In this document: one piece after another, positions 55,901 through 64,000 of the stretch | How positions within the stretch are numbered: the stretch's first letter is position 1 | Layout: every line of letters begins with the position of its first letter | Source of the DNA: Amoebophrya sp. A120 | Lineage: Eukaryota > Sar > Dinophyceae > Syndiniales > Amoebophryaceae | NCBI GenBank assembly: GCA_905178155.1 | Contig: CAJINV010000012.1 | Span: 677,271-741,270, forward strand | Reading direction: 5' to 3' | Length of the DNA: 64,000 nucleotides | The notes under the pieces: model-generated | Databases searched by the model: none | What the model saw: only the letters and a program-made list of their open reading frames with translations | What the model was told of the DNA's origin: nothing | Made by a program: the position numbers and the translations under genes

Positions 55901-58900
55901 ATGACAAATTGGATGGGGATGGTTGTTTTTTCCTGAATAAACTTCTCCTCAATTTTCCACTCCTCGGTTCCGAAAAAGTAGTCCGAAGCCGCCGGCGGCC
56001 AAAAATTCTTCAAGTGGATTGTCACGACAAACGACCGCTTGTAATCATTACTACTTGGTGAAGGAGATGATGCGGAGCCGGAATCACCACTATTACTCGG
56101 AACTAGAATCACCCGAACGGTGAAGAGTCTATTCATCGCTGTTTCGTCGAAGTTGTTGCTGTTGGAAAAGCTCTGCGGGAAAAACTCCCGCATGGTGTTC
56201 ACGAAGGATTCTCTTACAAGCTTTTCCGCTTCGCCGGTCTTCGGTTGGAGAAATTTTTGGAGGAAAATAGGGGTGAAACCTCCGGTGGAAGAAGAGGATA
56301 AAGCCCTTATTTCGCTTGTTTGTTCTGTCATCTTTCGTCGTTTCTCCTCTTGCGGAGGGGCTTTTCCACTTGGCGGAGGAGACGACTCACTATCCCCTAT
56401 ACTTGCCGGACCCATCACCGACACAAGCTGAAAAGTCGCTTCTAGGTGTAGATCCAACCCCGTTTCGATCTCCTTGAACGGGTTCGCAATCGCACTGCAG
56501 GACTGCTCTATCGCGGTTTGCTCTGCGGTAAAGGTGTGTTGATTCGTGCCTCCAGTACTACACTGCCTCGCCGCACAATAGCCAATTTTCGCGACGGGGA
56601 GCTGTTGACAGCACTCGTTTTTGAAAGACAGTAGAGCGGAAGAAGTTGTAGTCGAACTGTCACCGTTGCTCCCGACGATCGAGTTCACAGTTGTAGTTCC
56701 AGCAGCAGAATTCGCAGATGAAGAAGTACTAAAGCACTGCCTGTATTCCCCCAACCGCGTGTGTGCAAACACGTTCCGCGCCGGAATATCTTCGTTCTGC
56801 TCGTAGACACAGTTTTCCGCCATGCAGTTCAAATGTTCTGGGAATTGATTCGAAACCTTCTCAATCCGCAACTCATTGTTCCTCAGCAACTCCGCGTGTC
56901 GGTAGTCCAAATGCCAATAGTTATCCGCGATGCCGTACACCACTCTTCCCGGCGTGTCCTGGCTTCGCACTGAGGTCATGTAAAACGCCGCTTGGCCCGC
57001 ATTTGCGCTATTACCCTTCGCGTTCTGGAACAACCCACCGCTATTCCCGTAGTCAAGTTGTGTATTTCCGAGGAAGAGTTTCTGCTTCAGAAAGTTCTCC
57101 CGGAAGGACATTGCATGTTCTTCCGTTCTGAAAGGGCCGAGTCTGAAGGTAAAGGTGAGGTTGAACACGTGCTCCTTGTCGAACTGGTTTTCCCACCAGG
57201 TAGTTTGTTGTTCTTGATTCTTATCGTCCTGCTGTTGTTCCTGAAAGGACTCCACTTGCATCCGGATCCAGTTATCCTCCAACGTAGTTATGTTCCGCAA
57301 ATCCGTGATTTGCAATTCGATTGGGAAGAAGTCGCTATTTCCCGTTGTCTATCCTGTGCAAATGTATCGCACTCGTACTGATTGCAAATATGCATGACAA
57401 ATCTCCTTCCTAAGGTAAAACAGCATTACAAATTCCACATTTCTTCTTGCCCATTTTGTGACGCAATCTATACTAGTACGAGGATACTTTTGCAATGCAT
57501 ATTGTCCGATCCTCCGTGTAGTTCCAGAGCCGCAAAACGGTGTTCGCGATGTACTTTTTCAGGTAAAACTCGTAGAAAAATTTGCTGTCGCTGACTTTCA
57601 GATTTCGTGTTGGAGTTGTACCTGTTGTACCTGCCGCAGCGTCACCTGTGGATGCTGAAATTGTGTAAAATGCACCCGACCCCGTACTGCTCGCCGCACC
57701 ACTGGAAGATGAGCTGTTTCCCATTCCTGGAGTTGTAGTGCCGGAAGTAGATCCGAGCCAGCCGGAAATTCCGCGAGATCGATTGGAAAAACCGATCCCC
57801 ATCGGGAAACTGTTTGTTCCATTCACGTTTTCCGCGATAAACCGTGCCCGTTTTTCCCCCGGTGGCCCGTTCGTCGACCCAAAAGCGCCGACCATCCAGG
57901 CGCGCTGCGACAGGTAGAGCAGTTGCGACCCGGTGACGAAGAACCGGTCAGAGGTTTTTTGGGAGTGGAGGTTCACCCCACAGGACTCTTCGATGTTAGA
58001 TAAATGATGGTTGAGGCTGAAAATTGGGTTCGTTACCGCTCGCTTGGTTGGGGGGGCTGGAGACGAAAAATCTGCATTGGTGCCTTGTAGGGCTCTTGGT
58101 GTTGACGTTCCTTTCTGTAGCTGCTCCCGGTTGATTTTTTCATACGTTGTTGCCAAAGAAGACCAAGAAGACCCTACCAGCCGCCGCGATTCATGAGGCT
58201 GACTGTCGTCATTACTACTCCTTGGCGCCGGAAAATTGATTTCCCGTCGCATTCCGGACGCTTGGAACAATTTGCGGCCGTGTGAACTATCACTATCACT
58301 GAAGTCCGGGCAGTTCCGTTTCAAGCACTGCATGATGGGCGATAGATAGGAACAGCAGGAATTCTCTAGTTGCCGCTTCTCCTGACCCTGATCGGAGGCG
58401 ACAAACTGCACGGCGAAGTCCATCCGATGCGTCCCAACCGGGTCCCGATCGTCCCAACTATCCTGCACTTGCAAGCACTCGTGGTACAGTCGCGCACTGG
58501 GCGAGAAAGATTCGTAGTTGAAGTCAAAATACTGCAAAGGGGCGCTATTCCACTTCGCTTCTTCGAAAATTGTATCGCAGTGTGCGAAGAAGCAGTGCCC
58601 GTGCACTCCGATCTGATTGTCGAGAACCGTGTTACTAATCCTCCAATACTGCCCGCAAACCGACTGCTGCGTTCCCATGTCGTAAGACTCGGTGAGGGAA
58701 AGTTGTTCTACTTCGAAGTCGGAAGGTTGGGTATTGCTACTGCCGTCTTGTCCAGTTGTTCCCTGCTGTTGTACGAGATGCTGATTCACGGTGTACTTGA
58801 TCTGATTCCGCCAGTTGTTGCTCATCTCCAACTTGGACATGTAGGGGCCGCCCGCGTATCGGTTGTTGAAATTTTCGAAAATGTTCACCGCGTCGAAATC

Positions 58901-59779
58901 CGAGTTGGAAGTAACCGTGTAGTTGTAAATGAGGAACGGAACGCAGGTTTCACACGCCCGGACGACCGAGAGGGTGTCGGCTGTGACATTGAATTTCGGG
59001 TTTTTGTGCTGGGTAGTTGTTGTTCCTGCTGTGCCGCTAGGGTTGTCTCCGGTCATGTCTAGCGGCTGGCCCGTTATGGGAAACATCTCTGCTGTGATCA
59101 TGCTTTCCACCCCGAGCTTCAATGCTTGTTTCAATTTCTCATCCTTACTGGCGTTTTCTAAAGTCGCGAGGTCCATTTGCTGTTGATCTGGTCCACCGTT
59201 CGCACCTCCAGTGCTCATCGTCGATTGTCCTGTTGATTTCTGTTTGATTCCCTGCAGCCAAAGATCTAATTTCAAGTTCGACTCCTGCTTGAAAAATCGG
59301 AAACTGTAGTGGCATTGTTGTTCGATTTGTTGCTTCTGGTTCGTCGCTGGGGGAGGAGAGTAGGAGGTGAGAAACGTGGAGTGTTTCAGATTGAGCGCAG
59401 TCGCGCAGAAGTTCAAATGCTTCGCATTGTCGCAGCATTGCTGCTGGATATTGGGATCGGACGGCGGGGCGGTGCTTGCAGCACCCGTTTGTCCTTGCGA
59501 AGACGTCGGCGGCGGAGGAAAACAGGTTTGGTACTGCTGTAGCGGCGACGGTGGATCTGATCCAGCAGTAGGTGTGTTTTGTTCCAATCGAAAAACGGGA
59601 AACGACCCGGATTGCGGTGTTGGCACTCCTTGGAGGCAGTGCCGCTCAAATTGGTTATCATCCGTCTCCCGTGGGGTTTGGGCGGAAATGAGGTGGGGGA
59701 CGAGCAGGGAAATGCAGGAAAAGTGTAGCAGCAACGACCGCATGCTTCGGCGCGAAGGCCGGAGGTGAAGGTCAATCAT
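49830..59779 (-). CDS. Giant type I surface protein with repeated Cys modules and a TSP1-like repeat, 8 exons
   Basis: Exons 59779-57502, 57344-55940, 55822-55252, 55096-52956, 52691-52596, 52481-52441, 52286-51146 and 50835-49830 give 2893 codons; all seven introns are introners. A signal peptide (MRSLLLHFSCISLLVPHLIS) near the start leads into a long Cys-containing ectodomain. A module with C...CC...C...C recurs at least four times (QQQCCDNAKHLNFCATA, ENSCCSYLSPIMQCLKRNC, NECCQQLPVAKIGYCAARQC, ADVCCATWRRLGVCSAQNC). A beta-type motif recurs too (TFRLGPFRTEEHAMSFREN, EFAFGEFKTREHAGSFLEN, SFEVRTRGDLKSTRAQTVRN). Near residue 2300 a thrombospondin-1-like unit (WDTCSNLCGKGIQARIG) precedes one TM span (SIFAVIALFWLCASVYCYYG) near 2350. 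A ~520-residue cytosolic tail rich in Ser/Thr follows. This suggests adhesion or host/partner recognition; inference only. ATG 59779 or 59743. Confidence 0.85.
50841..51145. mobile_element. Introner, family C, diverged
   Basis: TATGAAAGCCTCAGG to CTGAGGGTGTCATA; arms AAAGTGAAAATAATTTG / CAAATTATTTTTACTTT. Exact flank caaac. Confidence 0.85.
52292..52440. mobile_element. Introner, family A
   Basis: TATGAACTGCAAAAG to TTTTGCACAGGATA, exact flank accgg. Confidence 0.85.
52487..52595. mobile_element. Introner, family I (109 bp)
   Basis: TATTCCCCGAAAATTAACC to GGTGATTTTCAGGGAATA with CATCCCCATCCA arms, exact flank gatgc. One of the two shortest complete elements. Confidence 0.85.
52697..52955. 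mobile_element. Introner, family B
   Basis: TATGGATTGCAAAAGTG to CTTTTGCATTTGATA, exact flank gttga. Confidence 0.85.
55102..55251. mobile_element. Introner, family A
   Basis: TATGCAGTGCAAAAGC to TTTTGCATTTCATA, exact flank cttgt. Confidence 0.85.
55828..55939. mobile_element. Introner, family I (112 bp), itself an open frame
   Basis: TATCCACAGAAAAACACCC to TTGTTTTTTCCTGAATA, flanks aacat/aactt. With its repeat it is 117 bp (39 codons) and has no stop in the gene frame, so both retention and excision keep the protein open. Confidence 0.8.
57350..57501. mobile_element. Introner, family A
   Basis: TATCCTGTGCAAATG to TTTTGCAATGCATA, exact flank ttgtc. Confidence 0.85.
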
Positions 59780-62260
59780 TTCTGCAGATGACGTTCCCGG
59801 CGCGCACTGTGGTTGTTTATTTACTTATGTTTTTTTTTTGTGTTTCCGTTTTCAGGTGTTCATGCTTGATTAGGTTTTGTGCATGCACTGTTTCATCACA
59901 TTGATTTGCAGCAGTGTTCGTCTTCATAACAAGCAAAGAAATGAACGATAAAGTGAAAAAGTGCAACTTTGCGTGAAGGCTACAAAAGGTAGACAATAGG
60001 AAGTCCTTTTTTCCTTATGCATAATGCTTTTTGTGCATTCTGATTTACTGAAAAACATGCTATCCTCATTCCTCATAACGAACTAACTAACATAACACAA
60101 AGCACTACCTCTTGTCGCAATTTGCGAATTGTCGTCCTGATCCTTCCGTCACACACACGCAGCGTTTTTCATTTTGCTTTTAAAACGCGAACAGCGCCAC
60201 TGCTTCTGTGTGTTGACATCAACAAGGAACAACACGCAAAAACAAAAAATATCCACTCAAGCATACTCCTACTCGTTGAGCGTCGAACTCAGGTTTTACA
60301 TCCAAAAAGAAAATGACGAACAGAAAAAAACAAAACTGTGCCGCGCAAATAAATGCACAAAAACATTACAGGACCAAATAACTGCGGCATTTTTTGCTTA
60401 ATGCGACTCATCACTCTCTAGCACTCAAAAACTGCTACTGCAGCCAGTTGCAACATTTTGCCCACACTCAGGATTAGCAACACAGGACTGACTCTTCATC
60501 TGTTTGCGTCGCGTGTCCCTCATCCGCTCTTCAGACGAGTGACTCTTCATGATGAACAAGCTAAGCTTTCCAATATTCGCGAAAGCGTTTTTGTTCGCTT
60601 TTGCCTGTGCGAACCGACGTGAAGCAATTCAGTTGTCGTCGTGCTCGTAGCTCTCGGGCCACTACCTCTCCCATAACACAGGTGGAGGAACAAGAGAGCC
60701 CGCCCGACTTGTTCTGCACCATGTGGTGCGCGAGGAACCCGCTGAGCTATCTTCCTTTTGCAACAACACAGCGCCCGCGCGACAGTGCGCGCCCTTCCTG
60801 CTTCGGACGGCGCGCTCGCACAGGGAAAGACAGGCGGCGCCCCAGGTGCTCCTGCGCGCGCCACCGGGCCCGCGGGGGTCACTCACTGCGATGGACCCCG
60901 CGAACGCCGGCGAGCAGGGCTGCCTGCGAAGGGGCTGCGCGATCGATGAGGGCAGGGCCAATGCCCGAAGAGGTAGGCCGCGCGCCCCCCTCCCGGCCCG
61001 GGAAGAGGCCGGCGGCGGACGAGTCACAACAACCAGCCAGGGCAAGCGCCACAACCCGACCGGGCGGCCGGCGCACCCCCAGACGGCGGGCGGGCCACAC
61101 CGCACGGCACCGGTCAAGCCTGGGGAGGGTACACAGGGCCAAAGGGCGCGACACCGCGCCCGCAACACGATCGCCGTGGCCGTCGCGGCTTCCCGTCTCT
61201 TTTTTTCTCGCGGCTTCCCGTCCCACGGCACGGTCTTCGCGGCGCGGGTTTCCTTCGTGCTTCTGCGGGAGCTGCTTCCTCATGTCATAGCGCCGCCCTC
61301 GTGTCTGCAAGGAGAGACAAGGGAAGCCACGGCAGGGCGCACAACATGCCCCACACCATGGCCCACGTCGTTGAACTCCTCCGCCGCACTGATCCAGGCG
61401 AAAAGTCCAACCACCCGCAGAGCCGGGGCCGGCGGTCTCGGCGAGTGGCGCGCCCAGCCGACTCGGCTCACACAACAACGCCGGGCCGCAGCATCTCATC
61501 AGTGCCGTGCCCGTCTGAGTAGATACGGAGAAGCACCCCCATGCAGACAAGCTACACTAGCACAATCTTAATAGGTGATTTAGAGCTAGATGATGGAAGA
61601 TGAGAAACGTTGTTGTGAGTAATCAGGAGGTAGTTGTATGTGCATCTTTCAAACGTCTTGCAATTCGCTGCACTGCTAACCACACTGCCTCGTCGAGTGC
61701 GAGTCGCTTTTGTACTTACACACACTCACTCTTCACCACGCTCGTTCACAAGCAAATAGAAACCACTTGACTCACACTCACTCATCGCAACTAGATGTAA
61801 GTAGTACAACCTGCAGCTTCTCGTCTTGGTTTCCTCTCTCGTCGTCCATATGTTACGCTTACGATAGAACAGTGCCGTTCCGGTAATAAAACAGGTCCAA
61901 AATAACAATAAGACCACTGACCGCGACGGTCATGGTCGTACGCGACCAACTGTTGAAGACGACGTTTCATGGTCGCACGGAAGAAGACGTGCTCTGTGTC
62001 ATGCTATGTTGAGGTCAGCACATGCACATCAAACCTGTGCGTGCTGCAGTCAACACCTTCAGTCACCTGCAGGAGGCTTAAACATGACTCCCCGAACACT
62101 GCCACCGATGCATGAAACCGAAACGGCATGTAACAGAAACCCAATAATAATCTAGAAGACAAGTATCTACTACTACGTCGTTCTGCAAATAAGTGCTGTA
62201 CTGTACAAAGCTATATGTTGACTATGATTTCCAAAAACGTTAAAGTTCTCTCGCTCCCCC
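59780..62260. other. Long region without a supported gene
   Basis: AT-rich 59800-60650, then a GC-rich island 60700-61530, then ordinary DNA. No introner occurs in these 2.5 kb. I cannot support a gene here. Confidence 0.45.
60700..61530. other. GC-rich island of unknown nature
   Basis: Composition changes sharply to very high GC, with many CGGC, GGCC and GCGC runs. Long ORFs appear in several frames on both strands, as expected by chance at such GC. The translations are Arg/Ala/Gly/Pro-rich with no motif. It could be a transferred segment, a structural RNA or a CpG-type regulatory island. Confidence 0.5.
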
Positions 62261-63422
62261 TCACGGCAACTTCTGCAGAAACTGTTTGAGCTCCGACAGC
62301 GGCATTGCGTGGACCCACACGGTGACAAAAACCGGCAACACCATGGGGTAGTCCTCCCAAAAATACTGTTGGTCCTCCATGATAAACTCCACGTAAAAAG
62401 TCAACCGCTCGTTGTTCTCCACTCTTATCCCCTGTTGCGGGAACCACTGCTCGCGCAGCATCTTTTTTACTTTGGAAACCGTCGTATTGGGCTCGATCTT
62501 CTCTGCGGGAACGACGATTTTGTCCTTCGCATCTTTCGGCGCGCCCGAGGCAAAGTTGGGCTTGGTGGGGGTGAGCCGCTGCTGCACCTGGCTACGGGAG
62601 GAGGCGTGGACGTTCATCCGGAATACGTTGAAGAAGACCTGTGATAGAAGAGTTTCATTGCTCCATCGATCTCACATTGTAATTGCAGCACAAATAAAAT
62701 TATTGGCTCAGCATTTTTACAAATCAAATTTGTAATGCGGGTTTACCTTAACGAACTAGATTTGTTATGCAAAACTGCAATGATCAAAGTGAGTACGTGA
62801 TCCCCCCACTTTTTCCGCAGCGCCTTTTCCTTATCGATCCATTCTCTTACTTCATCGTCCCCCTGCGCGATTATCTGTCCGGTGGCGTGGTTGATCAAAT
62901 TTACCTGGTCGAAATAGTCATCGTCCTCATACCCATCGTCCCCGCCATATCCATAATCCACTTCCGATTTCACCGCAGCTTGCCCTTTCCCCCCGCCCTT
63001 CCCTCCTTTGGCACCGCCTTTGCCCCCGCCACCCTTGGGGCCGGCGGGGCCGGCGCCCGTGTCACCAGAAAGGAAGTCGTCGAAATCCATTTCCATGGGT
63101 TATCGAGTGGAAAAACAACATCTACTTCGCACAAGAACTCGTACTAATTGCAAGCATCTTTACAGCATTACAGACCTGGTTTCAGCAGCTTGTTGCTACC
63201 TGATTCATCATGATCGGGGGCAACACAAACTTCGTTTCTTTTCTGAAATAAAGTCTTTTGCAATGCAATTTCGATCAGTTGCGCGTAGAGTTGTTTTGTT
63301 GCACTGCATACACTTGGGTCGCCCGGATAGTAGCCTTGCTGCTTCTGGTTCTGTTGACCGTTGTACTGGGTAGTTTTTTTGGATGGCGGCTTCGGCGGCT
63401 GAGCGCAACAGGGACATGCCAT
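62261..63422 (-). CDS. Gly/Lys-rich acidic protein of unknown function, 3 exons
   Basis: Exons 63422-63311, 63095-62797 and 62638-62261 give 263 codons (262 aa). The N-terminus has MACPCCAQPPKPPSKK and a Gln/Tyr stretch, possibly a metal- or lipid-binding start. Then come DFDDFLSGDTGAG, a run of Gly-Lys repeats and an acidic Asp/Tyr patch (GYGGDDGYEDDDYFDQ). The remaining ~150 residues look folded: VREWIDKEKALRKKWGDHVF, EKIEPNTTVSKVKKMLREQW, RLTFYVEFIMEDQQYFWEDY, LPVFVTVWVHAMPLSELKQF. No family recognised. The first intron is an introner, the second is GT-AG but carries introner remains. Confidence 0.7.
62639..62796 (-). other. GT-AG intron containing a family A introner relic
   Basis: Donor GTACTC at 62796 and acceptor ATCACAG at 62639 join WGDH to VFFNVF in frame. 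Inside are ACAAATTTG...GTAATGCGGGTTTACCTTA and TTTGTTATGC, matching the core of family A, but the inverted ends have been lost. Confidence 0.7.
63101..63310. mobile_element. Introner, family A-like, diverged
   Basis: TATCGAGTGGAAAAACAAC to GTTGTTTTGTTGCACTGCATA arms with GCATTACAGA inside. Flanking 5-mers differ, but removal plus 5 bp keeps frame (GDPSVEMDFD). Confidence 0.7.
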
Positions 63423-64000
63423 TGTGTTGTAAGTGGGCTGGGGAGTGTTGTGTAGTATGCCGCTCTTGGGTTTTTATGGGATGAAGTTTCTTGATTTCAA
63501 ATTCAAATCTCAATGGTAATCTTGTTCTGAGGGGTAGGGTGTTGGGTTTATCAAAACACTTGGATCAGGAGCAGGAGTACCAAGGTTTTGATTTTGTTTG
63601 CTGTTGATGTTCGAAAACACAAATGGAAAAGGTGGAGAAATTTTTTTTTCTAAGTTAGTATAGAAAGAGAACGACTACAACAAGTCTTCAAACTATTTTC
63701 AGAGGTGGACGATGAGAACGAATACGAAACGCACAGCGAGAACGAAAAGCCATGTACGTAAACGACTTGTTTCCGATGTTTTACAACTTCTAGCTCTTGA
63801 CCGAAATCATTCAAGAAGACCAAGAGGCAATAGAAGCTGCAGCACGATATCAAGAAGAACAAAAACATACGGTGTTCGCGAAAAGTCAGTGTTGTATCTC
63901 GCTTTATTCGTCGCGGGTCGTTGGTCCCGTGGCGGTGGCGGAACGAAAACGAATGGATAGGATTAGGATATTACGGAAGCACAGTCAAAAATACCACGGG
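63423..64000. other. Right-end region
   Basis: Upstream of the Gly/Lys-rich gene. A short plus-strand ORF at 63712-63960 is basic and unrecognised. I do not call it. Confidence 0.35.

Noticed and set aside
425-57501. Repeated palindromic units as a CRISPR array or tRNA/snRNA genes
   Set aside because: Units are dispersed at irregular distances inside protein genes, differ in family, have target duplications and maintain host frame when removed.
60601-61571. Overlapping plus and minus ORFs of 190-280 codons
   Set aside because: All lie in the GC-rich island where open frames are expected by chance; no motif, no start context, mutually overlapping.

Overview
The window looks like nuclear DNA of a compact-genome alveolate, most plausibly a syndinean dinoflagellate parasite such as Amoebophrya. 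This is an inference from three things: long low-complexity eukaryotic ORFs, a strong one-strand bias, and an extraordinary density of introner-type transposable introns with non-canonical splice junctions, as reported for Amoebophrya. All twelve confident or probable genes lie on the minus strand. Only two weak candidates (19299-19926 and 29814-29942) and an unexplained GC-rich island (60700-61530) could be read on plus.

The dominant content is about 70 short elements (about 110-510 bp). Each begins TAT and ends ATA, has long terminal inverted repeats, and is usually flanked by a 5-bp target-site duplication. They fall into at least eleven families with unrelated ends, but nearly all share an inner motif of the GCATNACAAA type. 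Removing one element plus one 5-bp repeat restores the reading frame essentially every time, so they act as introns. I used this rule to rebuild the genes. Total coding lengths come out divisible by three in genes with up to fifteen elements. About seven classical introns (mostly GT-AG) also occur.

Layout, left to right (all minus unless stated): 207-3015 four-TM protein, 472 aa; 3996-11093 type II membrane tandem glycosyltransferase, 1539 aa; 12059-12781 Cys-rich protein; 12838-13530 small basic protein; 14463-18882 protein with a possible LamG-like domain, 1172 aa; 19299-19926 small plus-strand candidate; 20381-21415 low-complexity ORF; 22772-28520 single-domain voltage-gated cation channel with a CatSper-like pore, 667 aa, carrying 15 introners; 31097-41207 large low-complexity single-pass protein, 2026 aa; 41791-43523 secreted N-glycoprotein, 329 aa; 44002-46214 alpha/beta hydrolase, 291 aa; 46362-48075 palindromic repeat block; 48333-49903 segmental duplications that create a chimeric gene; 49830-59779 giant type I surface protein with repeated Cys modules and a TSP1-like repeat, 2892 aa; 62261-63422 Gly/Lys-rich acidic protein, 262 aa.

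The most striking single observation is a natural empty site. The first exon and upstream region of the hydrolase gene are duplicated at 48927-49320 with about 99 percent identity. The duplicate lacks the introner that interrupts the original at 45921-46073, which points to very recent insertion with a 5-bp duplication.
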